Positions 31,205 to 40,255 of a DNA stretch of 46,659 nt are shown here, in pieces. The notes beneath the pieces were generated by a model. It saw only the letters and a program-made list of their open reading frames with translations. It made no database searches and was not told where the DNA came from. The first letter of the stretch is position 1; each line of letters starts with the position of its first letter. Location of the stretch: NCBI GenBank assembly GCA_034420775.1, contig DAOUKZ010000177.1, forward strand, positions 1-46,659. Direction: 5' to 3'. A program made the position numbers and the translations under genes. The DNA is from DAOUKH01 sp034420775 (lineage in GTDB: Bacteria > Chloroflexota > Dehalococcoidia > SHYB01).

Positions 31205-32785
31205 TTACCGCTGGCCGACGCCGAGATGCCGCTCGACGCGTCGGCTCACGTACGACATGGTGTACGTGAAGATCCAGAAGAGCAGTGCAATGAAGATGAA
31301 CAGCTCCTGCGTGTTGGACAGGAACTGCACGTTGCCCTGGATGAACGCCCGGCTGATTTCCACCACGTCGAGCATGCCGATGATGTAGATCAGACTGGTG
31401 TCCTTGAACAGCGAGATGAACTGCCCCACGATGGCGGGGATCACGTTGCGAATGGCCTGGGGCAGCGAGATATACAGCGTCGTCTGCCAGGCGGGAAGTC
31501 CCAGCGCCCGCGCCGCCTCGGCCTGGCCCGCGTGCAGCGCCTGGAGGCCGCCGCGTACGTTCTCGGCCATATATGCCGAGCTGAACAAGATGATCACGAT
31601 GGCCGCCCGGATCAGCGCGGGCGGCACGGCGTCGACTGGGAAGGCCAGCGGCACCAGCACTTGGGACATGAACAACAGTGTGATCAGCGGGACGCCGCGG
31701 AAGATCTCGATGAAGATCACGCACAGCAATTTGACGACCGGCAGGTTGCTCCGGCGCCCCAGCGCGAGTGCGATGCCGATGGGCAGGCTGAGCGCGATGC
31801 CGGCAACCGCAAGCAGCAGATTCAGCGTCAGTCCGCCCCAGTTGCCGACCGCGACGGGTTGCAGTCCGGGTAGCTCCTCGATACCCAGCAGCAGGATCAC
31901 GGTGATCACGAAGGTCGCCACGGCCAAGGTGCCGATCCAAGGCATCGTGTTCGGCGGCTTGTTTCTGGCGAGGGCCCAACACCACACGCCTACCACGAGG
32001 AGGCTCGCGTCCAGCAGCAGACGTGCGTCTATGACTATGCGGTCCAGGCGCCCGAAGCTGTAAAGGAGGAAGGCCAGTACCACAAAGACACCCGCCGCCG
32101 TCAGAGCGACGCCCTTGGTGCTGGGTGACCCGGTGGTCCACCACACGCCTAACGCGAGGAGGCTCGCAGCCAGCAGGCCCGCCGCCAGCAGGGTGGTGAC
32201 GTCTATGCCCAGGTGCTCGAAGCTGTAAAGGAAGAAGGCCAGCAGTACAACGGTTCCCGCCGCCATCAGAGCGACGCGCATGGCCGTGGGCGATTTGGCG
32301 ATAGCCCATCCTACGCCTACCGCCGGCAGGTTCGCCGCCAGCAGCAGGCGCACGTCCATACCCATGCGCTCGAAGCTGTAGGGGAGAAAGGCCAGGAGCA
32401 CGAGAACTCCCGACGCCAGGAGAGCGACGCGCTTGGCCGTGGGAGCTCCTGAGATGCCCCACACCATCCCCAGCAGCACGCTGACCAACAGAAGGGAGAC
32501 TTGCGGCCTCCAGAAGCAGTCGTTGCCGGGGCAGGATGCATCGGTGTTGTACGGGCCCATGAACATCAGCCCGCCCAGCGTCGATATGACCGTCCAGTCG
32601 GCGCCCACGAATAACCAGCGCAGCCCGAACCAGAGGGCCGCGACCAGCACAACGGCGGAAGCGATGGTCAGCGCCGTATTGAACCGGCTGCTGAACAGGT
32701 TCGTGAGGACCCATCCCTGCAGGCCGACCTCCGACCGGGGCGGGGGAAGGACCGGCGCCGGTGTTGGCTGTGATGTGGTCGTCAT
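31205..32785 (-). CDS. aapM: Amino-acid ABC transporter permease (AapM-like) with repeated membrane insertion
   Basis: A 526-aa inner-membrane permease. The C-terminal part carries the ABC permease coupling motif (AEAARALGLPAWQTTLYISLPQA without its ends) and closely follows AapM/HisM-type proteins, which are nearer 400 aa. The extra length is in the N-half: three imperfect repeats of 50-55 residues at about 114-165, 165-220 and 220-275. Each has VALxAxGVxVLLAFLxYSFxR and LLLAAxLxxVGVxW patterns and adds hydrophobic segments. The frame is intact and the repeats are visible in the DNA at 31961-32446. It pairs with the permease 27 bp upstream. Confidence 0.9.
   Translation of the reverse strand: MTTTSQPTPAPVLPPPRSEVGLQGWVLTNLFSSRFNTALTIASAVVLVAALWFGLRWLFVGADWTVISTLGGLMFMGPYNTDASCPGNDCFWRPQVSLLLVSVLLGMVWGISGAPTAKRVALLASGVLVLLAFLPYSFERMGMDVRLLLAANLPAVGVGWAIAKSPTAMRVALMAAGTVVLLAFFLYSFEHLGIDVTTLLAAGLLAASLLALGVWWTTGSPSTKGVALTAAGVFVVLAFLLYSFGRLDRIVIDARLLLDASLLVVGVWCWALARNKPPNTMPWIGTLAVATFVITVILLLGIEELPGLQPVAVGNWGGLTLNLLLAVAGIALSLPIGIALALGRRSNLPVVKLLCVIFIEIFRGVPLITLLFMSQVLVPLAFPVDAVPPALIRAAIVIILFSSAYMAENVRGGLQALHAGQAEAARALGLPAWQTTLYISLPQAIRNVIPAIVGQFISLFKDTSLIYIIGMLDVVEISRAFIQGNVQFLSNTQELFIFIALLFWIFTYTMSYVSRRVERHLGVGQR
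31961..32446 (-). repeat. In-frame triple repeat inside the permease gene
   Basis: Three DNA units of about 153-165 bp. The marker GCTCGAAGCTGTA and the bases after it occur near 32214 and 32367, with GCCCGAAGCTGTA near 32050. The spacing is a multiple of three, so the reading frame is kept and each unit adds about 50 mostly hydrophobic residues. Confidence 0.8.
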
Positions 32786-32812
32786 GGCTTGGTGCGGTGT
32801 TCTTGCGGCGTG

Positions 32813-34018
32813 CTACTTTTGCGTGAAGGCGATGTACTGGTTGTAGAGATTCCCAACAAGCGAATAGGTCAGACTGATCGCGAGGTAGATGGCCATGATC
32901 AGGATGAAGATGGAGATCGCGGGGGCGGTCTGCGTCATGGTCTTGGCCACGTTGGTCAGGTCGGCGTACCCAATTGCCGCGGCCAGGCTGCTGTTCTTGG
33001 TAAGGTTGAGGTACTGGCTGATCGTGGGGGGCACGATGACGCGCAGCGCCTGCGGAAAGATCACGAACCGCAGCGCGTTCGAAGGCGTGAGGCCCAGGGC
33101 CCGGGCGGCTTCCACCTGCCCGCGGCGTACCGACTGAATGCCCGCGCGCACGATTTCGGCGATGAAGGCCGACGTGTAGATCACCAGGCCGGCCAGCAGC
33201 GCCAAGAGCGCCCCCGGCGCGGTGATCCCGCCATGGATCCGCCCGAAGTCCCCCTGCGGCGCCGGAATTGAGACTACGAACGGCGCTCCGCCCGCGATCG
33301 CACCTATGACTACCCAGGCGACCGCGCCTACGACCGCGATGGTCGCGAGGCTGGCGATCACCGGGTAGGACGGCTTGCCGGTGATGTCTTCCCTCCGCGA
33401 CAGCAGGCGGTGAGCAATCACTCCCAGCACAAGGCCGCCAACAGCGACTCCCAGCCACGCGGCAGCCGCGCCGGCATCCGAGGCCGACGGTCCAGGCGCC
33501 GAGATGCCCGCGTTGTTGACGTACAGCCAGTCCCCGACCACGTATCCGTCCCGGACCTGAGGCAGGGCCAGGATGATGTAGAACCAGAAGAAGAGCTGCA
33601 CCAGCAGCGGCACGTTCCGGAAGAACTCGACGTAGGTCAGGGCGATCTTTGAAACCAGCCAGTTCCCCGATAGACGCGCGACGCCCACCGCGATCCCCAG
33701 AATGCTGGCCAGAATGACGCCGATGATCGAGACGAAGACTGTGTTGGTGGATGCGACGACGAGAGCGTAGCCGAAGGAGTCCGACGGTTCGTAGCCCAGG
33801 AAGGACTGGCCGATGGGCGTGAGATACTCACGGTCCAGGAATTCGAATCCGAAGGGGATGTTCCGGTCCTGGATGGCGTTGCTGATGTTCGTGAAGAACC
33901 AGACGACCAGCCCCACCACCAAGATGGCGGATACGATCTGCAGCGCCGCCCGGAGGATCTTGGCGTGATGCCAGACCGGGATGCCCTCGTAGGTTAGCTG
34001 TCGTGGTATCGACGCCAT
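32813..34018 (-). CDS. aapQ: Amino-acid ABC transporter permease (AapQ-like)
   Basis: A 401-aa permease with about eight hydrophobic segments, the early YVEFFRNVPLLVQLFFWF region (in part) and the coupling motif VEAARALGLTPSNALRFVIFPQALR in part, typical of AapQ/GltJ proteins. The long loop in the middle (YVVGDWLYVNNAGI) is characteristic of the general L-amino-acid transporters. Together with AapM it forms the membrane channel. It follows the binding-protein gene after a hairpin, a usual arrangement that lowers permease output relative to binding protein. Confidence 0.93.
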   Translation of the reverse strand: MASIPRQLTYEGIPVWHHAKILRAALQIVSAILVVGLVVWFFTNISNAIQDRNIPFGFEFLDREYLTPIGQSFLGYEPSDSFGYALVVASTNTVFVSIIGVILASILGIAVGVARLSGNWLVSKIALTYVEFFRNVPLLVQLFFWFYIILALPQVRDGYVVGDWLYVNNAGISAPGPSASDAGAAAAWLGVAVGGLVLGVIAHRLLSRREDITGKPSYPVIASLATIAVVGAVAWVVIGAIAGGAPFVVSIPAPQGDFGRIHGGITAPGALLALLAGLVIYTSAFIAEIVRAGIQSVRRGQVEAARALGLTPSNALRFVIFPQALRVIVPPTISQYLNLTKNSSLAAAIGYADLTNVAKTMTQTAPAISIFILIMAIYLAISLTYSLVGNLYNQYIAFTQK

Positions 34019-34038
34019 GTAGGCCTTACAGAACGAAA

Positions 34039-34067
34039 GGGGCGGCCGACACTAGGCCGGCCGCCCC
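34039..34067 (-). terminator. Intra-operon hairpin between binding protein and permease genes
   Basis: GGGGCGGCCG (34039-34048), a 9-nt loop and CGGCCGCCCC (34058-34067): 10 perfect GC-rich pairs. On the minus strand the hairpin is followed by TTTCG, a weak T-tract. Likely a partial terminator or mRNA-stabilising structure that gives more binding protein than permease. Confidence 0.6.
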
Positions 34068-34115
34068 TTCATTCATCCGTTCTTGATTCCTTGCCTCAAA
34101 CGAGCATGGAACGCG

Positions 34116-35192
34116 CTACCGCAACGGTGCGGCGTAGATCTGTCCGCCCTTCGGGCAGTCGGAGCACGGCGCGTCTGCCCAGAGGGCGTTCCGACCGTTC
34201 TCTCTGGGAAGGTCGATCCCGCCGGGGCCGAGGTTCCGTTCGTAGATCTCGCCGTAGTTGCCCACGGCGCGGATCACGGTCTGCGCCACGTTCTGGTCGA
34301 GGCCGAGGGTCTCTTGGCCGAACGAGCCGACGTGACCGAGCAGACGGTCAACCTTGGTGTCTCCGGTGGCGGAACCGGCCACGTTGCCGGAGGAGACGTC
34401 GAAGGCCTCACCGTAGATGAGGATCGCCATCACCGTCTTCACGATGTCGAACCACTGGTCGTCGCCGTGCGGGACCACCGGGCCGAGCGGCTCTTCCGAG
34501 ATGGTCTCGGGCAGAATCGTGTGGTCGGCGCGGTTCTGGAGCGCGGTGCCGAGCGCCGCCAACTGCGAGCGATCGTTGGTGAAGGCGTCGCACTGGCCAC
34601 TCTCGTAAGCCGCCACCACCGCGTCGGTGTCCTCGAAGGTCAGCGCCTGGATGCCGAGGTTGTTCTGCGTCGAGAAGTCCTGCAGGTTCAACTCGGTCGT
34701 CGTGCCCTGCGTGACGCAGACGGTCGTCCCACCGAGGTCGAGGGCGCTGGCCACGTCCGGGTTCTGCGCCTTATTCACCATGAAGCCCTGGCCGTCGTAG
34801 AACATCGTCTGGGCGTAGTTGCCCCACTGGGAGTCTCGCGACGTCGTCCAGGTGACGGTCCTGACGAGCATGTCGACCTCGCCGGACTGGATTGTCGGGC
34901 CGCGTTCGGCGGCGGTGATCAGCCGGATCTCGATCTTGTTGGGGTCGCCCAGCACCGCCGCTGCGAGAGCGCGGCACAGGTCGATGTCGAAGCCCACGTT
35001 GTTACCGGCTGAGTCGAGATAGCCGTAGCCGGGGACGTCGTTGCGGCTGGCGCAAATGACCTTGTCCCTATCGCGGACCTCTTCCAGCCTGCCGCCTGTT
35101 TCCTCTTCTTCTCCTCCACCGCAGGCACTTAGCACCAGTGCGGTTAGAGCAAGAAACAGGAATGCTCCTACTGCATAGACCTTTCTTCTCAT
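34116..35192 (-). CDS. aapJ: Amino-acid ABC transporter substrate-binding lipoprotein (AapJ/BztA-like)
   Basis: A 358-aa binding protein. It has a lipoprotein signal with LSAC at 21-24, then the family features GFDIDLCRALAAAVLGD, IQSGEVDMLVRTVTWT, DGQGFMV, CVTQGTTTELNLQDF, DRSQLAAL, PETISEEPLGPVVPHGDDQW in part, and VGNYGEIYERNLGPG. These match the AapJ/BztA group, which binds many L-amino acids. The protein is anchored by lipid, consistent with a cell without a classical periplasm or with a lipoprotein-type transporter. GAAGGAGG precedes the ATG 35192; the frame stays open to 35261, but the signal peptide fixes the start. Confidence 0.93.
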   Translation of the reverse strand: MRRKVYAVGAFLFLALTALVLSACGGGEEEETGGRLEEVRDRDKVICASRNDVPGYGYLDSAGNNVGFDIDLCRALAAAVLGDPNKIEIRLITAAERGPTIQSGEVDMLVRTVTWTTSRDSQWGNYAQTMFYDGQGFMVNKAQNPDVASALDLGGTTVCVTQGTTTELNLQDFSTQNNLGIQALTFEDTDAVVAAYESGQCDAFTNDRSQLAALGTALQNRADHTILPETISEEPLGPVVPHGDDQWFDIVKTVMAILIYGEAFDVSSGNVAGSATGDTKVDRLLGHVGSFGQETLGLDQNVAQTVIRAVGNYGEIYERNLGPGGIDLPRENGRNALWADAPCSDCPKGGQIYAAPLR

Positions 35193-35239
35193 CACGGCCC
35201 TCCTTCGTGAGTTTGGAGTGGAGTGCAATGTTGGCATGG

Positions 35240-35268
35240 AGAATACTTGTTTGGGCAACAATGGTCAA
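35240..35268 (-). promoter_or_regulatory. Sigma-70-type promoter of the amino-acid transporter operon
   Basis: On the minus strand TTGACC (35268-35263), a 17-nt spacer and TATTCT (35245-35240), 48 nt before the start codon, in an AT-rich stretch. It is one of the best promoter matches in the window. Confidence 0.7.
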
Positions 35269-35335
35269 TGAAATGATTGGACTATACGTAACCGGTTGTC
35301 GATGCCGCCCCGCCCCTCGCAGGGGCCAGCGGCCG

Positions 35336-36388
35336 CTAGCCGGGTATCTTGCGGGTGACCGACATGCCGAGCATGCATGACGCGCCAATCGATTGCAGAC
35401 CACCAAGACCTCCCGCGCAGATAATGAGGATGCGGCGCGCGTTCAGGGTGATCGGGACGTTCTCCCCGTCCCACTCGATACCCATCTCGTTCATGCGCCG
35501 GCGGGCGGCCTCGCGACGGTAGGGCGGGTGGAAGTGCATCGGCACCCGGGCGTTCTGATGGATGTAGCGCCGCAATTCCTCCTTATCGGGAATCACCTCC
35601 GCGACCATCTTGGCGATGACCGGGCTCATGACGAGGACATTCTCGAAGCCCTCAGGCAGCTGCTCCGTCGCCGCGTGGCCGCTGACGGCCATGCCGAACG
35701 TGACGTGGTGCAGGACCTGCTCGCTCTCGGGGCTCATCTCCGTGATCGGCCACATGCCGTTGATGGGAATGATCGTCACCGTGCTGTCCGTCGGCTCGAA
35801 GCCCCGGTCGACGTGGAACGGCTGCCAGGGCGACTCCTCCTCGTGCTCGCCGAAGCAGGCGGAGGTGAACTTGCCCGGCCAGCCGAGCGGGGCCTTGTCG
35901 ACGTCGCCGTGCGTTGCCCCGCCGACGTTGATGAGCACCAGCCGCAGGGCGCGTCCGATGGTGGCGTTCGCCTGCGACCCCGGGCCGAAGCAGCCCGTGT
36001 CGTAGTTGATGCCGATCTGGTCGCGAATCGGGCCGTTGAACAGGACCATCGGCCCTACCGGATTCGTCGTGGTCTGGATGCCGTGGGCGTTCATCTTCGG
36101 GTCCATGAACGCGTCGACGGCGGCGATGACCGCCGGCATGTAGCTCGGCTCGCACCCCGCCATCACGGCGTTGATGGCGATCTTCTCGACGCTGGCCGGG
36201 GCGTTCAGCGGCGCCATCTCGCCGACCACGTGCGCCGCGTCGAAGCCGCTGGCGTCGATCATCGCCGCGACCCGCTCCTCCGTCGGCGGGACGACGGGCA
36301 GGCCGTCGGTCATGCGCCGTTGACGCAGGTAGGCGGTGACTGCCTCCGGGCCGCCTTCCACTTCGACGCGTGTCGCTTGCTTGGCCAT
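35336..36388 (-). CDS. Conserved protein of unknown function (DGLPVVPPT motif)
   Basis: A 350-aa protein of unknown function. The N-terminus has RRMTDGLPVVPPTEERVAAMI in part, a motif I associate, with low certainty, with proteins sometimes annotated next to UGSC-type (seleno)proteins. Four Cys positions look conserved in type: AGCEPSY, DTGCFGPGSQAN, TSACFGEHEEE and IICAGG...GASCMLGM. A start at 36388 gives a proper N-terminus; the frame runs on to 36598 through the SDR gene. It follows the SDR gene by 43 bp on the same strand and is probably co-transcribed. It has no signal peptide, so it is cytoplasmic. Confidence 0.8.
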   Translation of the reverse strand: MAKQATRVEVEGGPEAVTAYLRQRRMTDGLPVVPPTEERVAAMIDASGFDAAHVVGEMAPLNAPASVEKIAINAVMAGCEPSYMPAVIAAVDAFMDPKMNAHGIQTTTNPVGPMVLFNGPIRDQIGINYDTGCFGPGSQANATIGRALRLVLINVGGATHGDVDKAPLGWPGKFTSACFGEHEEESPWQPFHVDRGFEPTDSTVTIIPINGMWPITEMSPESEQVLHHVTFGMAVSGHAATEQLPEGFENVLVMSPVIAKMVAEVIPDKEELRRYIHQNARVPMHFHPPYRREAARRRMNEMGIEWDGENVPITLNARRILIICAGGLGGLQSIGASCMLGMSVTRKIPG

Positions 36389-36431
36389 GACGGTGGTTAC
36401 GCTACGGTGCCGGCCTTCGCATAGATAGAGA

Positions 36432-37376
36432 CTACGGCCTGATCCAGGGCCATACGATCTTCCCTTCCTGCGGGGGCGATGGGTTCTCGACGCCGGTGAG
36501 GATCTGTGACGGCACGATACCGCCCAACTCCTCCTGCGTCCACTGCCCGCCCTCCTTGTATGCCGATCCTCCCATGCTCCAGCGCTGATAGACGCCAATC
36601 ACGCCCGCGCCGGCGGAGAAGACCTGGCCGTTGATGTCTTGCGCGGCGTCGCCGGCGAGATAGGCGACGATCGGTGCGACCTCGCTGGGGTCGCGCGAGC
36701 CGCGGAGCGCGCCCCGGAGGCGCGGCGGCAGCTTGATGCGGTATTTCTTCAGCCACTCGGCGCCGGCCTCGCGCATCCGCGAGGTTGCAGAGGGACAGAG
36801 GACGTTCACCCGGATCCCGTAGACGCCGAGCTCGAGGCAGAGCGTGTTGCTGAAGCCGATGATGCCGCCCTTCGCGGCGGTGTAGTTCGAGACGCCCGCG
36901 CCGCCTTCGATCGCCATGCCGGAGGCGACGTTGATGATGCTGCCGCTCCGCTGCTCGATCATGTGGGGCGCGGCGGCCTTGACGGTGCAGAACGTCCCCT
37001 TCAGGTGGGTCTGGACGACGGCGTCGAAGTCCTCCTCCGGCATGTCCCAGACCATGTTGACGCGGGTGTTCCCGGCGTTGTTGACCAGGCAGTCGATGCG
37101 GCCGAAGGAGTCTATGGCGGTCCCGATGATATTCCGGGCGCCCTCCATCGTGGCGACGGAATCGTAGACGGGAACGGCCTCGCCGCCGGCGTCGCGGATG
37201 AGCGATACGGTCTCGTCGGCCATGGCGGGGCTGCCGCCTTCGCCGCTCGGCGGCGCGCCGAGGTCGTTGACGACGACCTTCGCGCCTTCGGCGGCCAAGA
37301 GCAGGGCGACGGCCCGCCCGATCCCGCCGCCGGAACCGGTGACCACCGCGACCTTGCCCTTCAGGGTGTCGCTCAC
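36432..37376 (-). CDS. SDR family oxidoreductase
   Basis: A 314-aa short-chain dehydrogenase. VTGSGGGIGRAVA binds the cofactor, VVVNDLGAP carries the acidic residue that favours NAD, VNNAG follows, and Ser (NVASGMA) and Tyr/Lys (NYTAAK) form the active site. The last 60 residues extend beyond the FabG core and end WPWIRP. The start is GTG 37376 with AAGGAGG 6 nt upstream; a longer frame to 37409 is less likely. It is the first of two genes with the unknown protein, and divergent from the amidohydrolase cluster (179-bp gap). Confidence 0.9.
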   Translation of the reverse strand: MSDTLKGKVAVVTGSGGGIGRAVALLLAAEGAKVVVNDLGAPPSGEGGSPAMADETVSLIRDAGGEAVPVYDSVATMEGARNIIGTAIDSFGRIDCLVNNAGNTRVNMVWDMPEEDFDAVVQTHLKGTFCTVKAAAPHMIEQRSGSIINVASGMAIEGGAGVSNYTAAKGGIIGFSNTLCLELGVYGIRVNVLCPSATSRMREAGAEWLKKYRIKLPPRLRGALRGSRDPSEVAPIVAYLAGDAAQDINGQVFSAGAGVIGVYQRWSMGGSAYKEGGQWTQEELGGIVPSQILTGVENPSPPQEGKIVWPWIRP

Positions 37377-37454
37377 GGCCCCTCCTTGGCCCTTCTGGGC
37401 CGCCGCCATGCTAGGTGTGGCGTTGTTGCGGTGTCAACCGCGGCCCACCTTTCG

Positions 37455-37484
37455 TTGACACTCGAAGATGCGGCGGGCCACAAT
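37455..37484 (+). promoter_or_regulatory. Candidate promoter of the amidohydrolase cluster
   Basis: TTGACA (37455-37460), an 18-nt spacer and CACAAT (37479-37484), about 70 nt before the ATG at 37556. The -35 is perfect; the -10 matches at four of six positions. Confidence 0.45.
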
Positions 37485-37555
37485 AGGCCGTTCTCGAAGT
37501 CAACGCACCGGGCGGACGGGCTTCCAGGGGCCCGCCGGCCGCGCAGGAGGAGCCG

Positions 37556-38722
37556 ATGGCGGACCGATTCTACAAGGTCATTTCCGGGGACGGGCACGTG
37601 GAGACGCCGCCCGAGACGTGGGTCAAGTACGTGCCGGAAAGGTGGCGCGACCGCGCGCCGCGCCTGATCCATCTCCCCGACGGCGGCGAAGGATGGGTGG
37701 TCGAGGGGCAGCCGCTCCTCCATAACGGCCAGAACATCATCGCCGGCAAGCCGATCCGGTTCCGCGGCATGTCCTACTACAACGAGGACGGCTCCGCCGC
37801 GACGGGCGCAGGCTCCGCCGAGCAACGCCTCCGCGAGCAGGACCAGGACGGGATCGACGCCGAGGTGCTCTTCCCGCCCGTCTTCGCCTCGCGCTTCCTC
37901 GAGGGCATCGCCGACCCCGAGGTCTACCTTTCGATGATCCAGGCTTACAACACCTTCCTGGCCCAGGACTTCAACGCGGTGGCCCCCGACCGGCTCATCG
38001 GCAACGCCGTGATTCCCGTCTCCGGCATCAAGCACGCCGTCGCGGAGCTGAAGCGGGTGAAGGAGCTCGGCATCCGGTCGGTCGCCTTCTACCAGTTCCC
38101 CAACGGCACCGGGTCGCCGACGGAGGAGGACAACGAGTTCTGGGAGACGGCGCTGGATATTGGCATGAAGCTGTCGCCGCACTTCGGCTTCGGAGACATC
38201 CGGGCCCCGGTCGGCGGCGCGGGCCGCGGCACCGGGAGCCAGCCCTGGGCCAGCGCCCTCTGCCAGCGGGCCGGGTCGCACGCGCCGGTCTACTGCATGT
38301 CGCAGCTCATCGCGGACGGCGTCCTCGACCGCTACCCCGATCTCGAGATGTACTTCGCTGAGACCAACGCGAGCTGGCTGCCTTTCAGCCTCTTCTTCAT
38401 GGACGACAATTACCAGCTGTTCAAGGACTGGTTCGGCGTCACGTTGCAGATGAAGCCGAGCGAGTACGTGACGAAGCACTTCTACTTCGGTATCGTCCGC
38501 GACCCGATCATCTTCCAGATGCAGCACCTGATTCCGTGGGACCGCATCATGTGGGGCTCCGACTTCCCCCACTCCGTCGGCTCGTTCCCGAAGAGCGCCG
38601 AGTTCTTCGACACCGCCATGGCCGACGTCTCCGACGACCTGCGGCGCAAGATCCTGCTCGACGTGCCCGCCGCGTTCTTCGACCTCGACCTGACCAAGCC
38701 GATTACCGCGACGCCGAGCTAG
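37556..38722 (+). CDS. Amidohydrolase family protein
   Basis: A 388-aa metal-dependent hydrolase. ISGDGHVETPPETW holds the first ligands, LSPHFGFG the third histidine and WGSDFPHSVGSFP the Asp/His near the C-terminus. Family features such as YNTFLAQDFNAVAPDRLIGNAV (in part) and YFAETNASWLP are present. GGAGGAG-type sequence precedes the ATG. It is followed 13 bp later by a close paralogue. Such enzymes hydrolyse or decarboxylate small organic acids; the substrate is unknown. Confidence 0.92.
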   Translation: MADRFYKVISGDGHVETPPETWVKYVPERWRDRAPRLIHLPDGGEGWVVEGQPLLHNGQNIIAGKPIRFRGMSYYNEDGSAATGAGSAEQRLREQDQDGIDAEVLFPPVFASRFLEGIADPEVYLSMIQAYNTFLAQDFNAVAPDRLIGNAVIPVSGIKHAVAELKRVKELGIRSVAFYQFPNGTGSPTEEDNEFWETALDIGMKLSPHFGFGDIRAPVGGAGRGTGSQPWASALCQRAGSHAPVYCMSQLIADGVLDRYPDLEMYFAETNASWLPFSLFFMDDNYQLFKDWFGVTLQMKPSEYVTKHFYFGIVRDPIIFQMQHLIPWDRIMWGSDFPHSVGSFPKSAEFFDTAMADVSDDLRRKILLDVPAAFFDLDLTKPITATPS

Positions 38723-38735
38723 GCGGAGGAGGCCG

Positions 38736-39911
38736 ATGGGCCGCAAGTATCGAGTGATTTCGGCCGACGGGCACGTCGAGACGCCGCCCGACACCTTCGT
38801 CAAGTACGTGCCGGAGCGGTGGCGCGACCGCGCCCCGCGCCTCGTGCCGCTGTCCGAGGGTGGGGAAGGCTGGGTCATCGAAGGGATGCCCCTGCTCCAC
38901 AACGGGCAGAACATCACCGCGGGCAAGCCGATCAAGTTCCGAAACGACACCTACTTCTCGGAAGACGGGAGCCCGGCCACCGGCGCCGGTCCCGCCGAGC
39001 AGCGCCTCCGTGAGCAGGACCGGGACGGCATCGACTGCGAGGTCCTCTTTCCGCCGGTCTTCGCCAGCAGGTTCCTCACCGGCGTCGCCGACCGCGACGC
39101 CTACCTCTCGATGGTGCAGGCCTACAACACCTTCCTGGCCCAGGACTACTGCGCCGTGGCCCCCGACCGGCTCATCGGCAACGGCGTCGTGCCCGTCAAG
39201 GGCATCGATCAGGCGGTGCTCGAGCTGAAGCGCTGCGGGGAGATCGGGATCAAGAGCGTCTCGCTGCAGCAGTTCCCCAACGGCGGCGGCGCGCCCGAGC
39301 CGGAGGACGACGAGTTCTGGCAGACGGCCCTCGACATCGGGATGCGGATCTCGCCGCACGGCAACTTCGGGTATCCCTCGCCCCCCGAGTACGGCGGTGG
39401 GGCGGGGACGGGGTCGCTGGCCTACGCCGTCTCCCTCACTCAGCGCACCGGCGGCTTCCGCCCGCTCTACTGCATCGCGCAGCTCATCGCCTCCGGCGTC
39501 TTCGACCGCTTCCCCGACATCCGCTTCTACTTCGCGGAGACGAACGCGAGCTGGCTGTCGAGCCTCGTTTGGTTCATGGACGACAACTATCGCATCTTCA
39601 AACACTGGTACGGCCCGCTCGCCATGAAGCCGAGCGAGTACATCTTCAAGCACTGCCGCTTCAGCTTCATCCGCGACCCGCTGGCTCTGAAGCTGCGCGA
39701 TTTCGTGCCCATCGACATCCTGATGTGGGGCTCCGACTTCCCGCACTCGGTGGGGTCCTTCCCCAACTCGCAGGAGTGGATCGGCCAGATCTTCGAGGGA
39801 GAGAGCGAGGCGGTGAAGCGCCGGATCCTGCTCGAAAACCCCTGCGAATTCTTCGGCCTCGACCCCGAGGCCGACATCACTCCCACGCCGGGGGTCGCCG
39901 CTGCCGCTTAG
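38736..39911 (+). CDS. Amidohydrolase family protein (tandem paralogue)
   Basis: A 391-aa protein, clearly a tandem duplicate of the gene before it: shared ISADGHVETPPDTF, FVKYVPERWRDRAPRL, EQRLREQDRDGIDCEVLFPP in part, QAYNTFLAQDY, FYFAETNASWL and WGSDFPHSVGSFP. The metal ligands are intact (DGH, SPHGNFG, SDFPH). Differences cluster around residues 185-235, near the presumed substrate pocket, so the two copies may differ in substrate or form a mixed oligomer. GGAGGAG lies before the ATG. Confidence 0.92.
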   Translation: MGRKYRVISADGHVETPPDTFVKYVPERWRDRAPRLVPLSEGGEGWVIEGMPLLHNGQNITAGKPIKFRNDTYFSEDGSPATGAGPAEQRLREQDRDGIDCEVLFPPVFASRFLTGVADRDAYLSMVQAYNTFLAQDYCAVAPDRLIGNGVVPVKGIDQAVLELKRCGEIGIKSVSLQQFPNGGGAPEPEDDEFWQTALDIGMRISPHGNFGYPSPPEYGGGAGTGSLAYAVSLTQRTGGFRPLYCIAQLIASGVFDRFPDIRFYFAETNASWLSSLVWFMDDNYRIFKHWYGPLAMKPSEYIFKHCRFSFIRDPLALKLRDFVPIDILMWGSDFPHSVGSFPNSQEWIGQIFEGESEAVKRRILLENPCEFFGLDPEADITPTPGVAAAA

Positions 39912-39974
39912 CACCGGCCTCTCCCCTGCTCCGTAGCTGACCTTTGGGTACGGGCGGAGCGGGGGAGCAGCGCC

Positions 39975-40105
39975 CTGCGGGCGCTCGCGCGCCTGACGGC
40001 GCGCGCTCTCTCTCAAATCTCCCCCAGAGGGGGAGAGGGAAGACCACCCCCAGCCCGGCCCTCTCTCAGTCTCCCCCAGAGGGGGAGAGGCTTAAGGTGC
40101 CTCCC
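39975..40105. repeat. Dispersed intergenic repeat block 5
   Basis: The gap 39912-40255 holds two hairpins TCTCCCCC-AGA-GGGGGAGA (40018-40036 and 40070-40088), each after a CTCTCTCA(A/G) stretch; the second is followed by GGCTTAAGGTGC. No gene is supported. The remaining 150 bp before the next gene contains only its ribosome binding site region. Confidence 0.82.
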
Positions 40106-40255
40106 TGCCCCGGGAGAAGATTGAGATGAGGGGCCCCCTGATCACCACCAAGGGCTGCCCAATCCTGATTGACAGCCCCTAGGGGCGGCACTAGAGTTGC
40201 ACGCAGATTTACCGGCCGCGCGCGGAGCGTTCCGACGCCGGCCAAGGAGTTGCCC

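Noticed and set aside
35336..36598. 420-aa version of the unknown protein
   Set aside because: The first 70 residues are Arg/Ser-rich and overlap the SDR gene; ATG 36388 gives a normal start.
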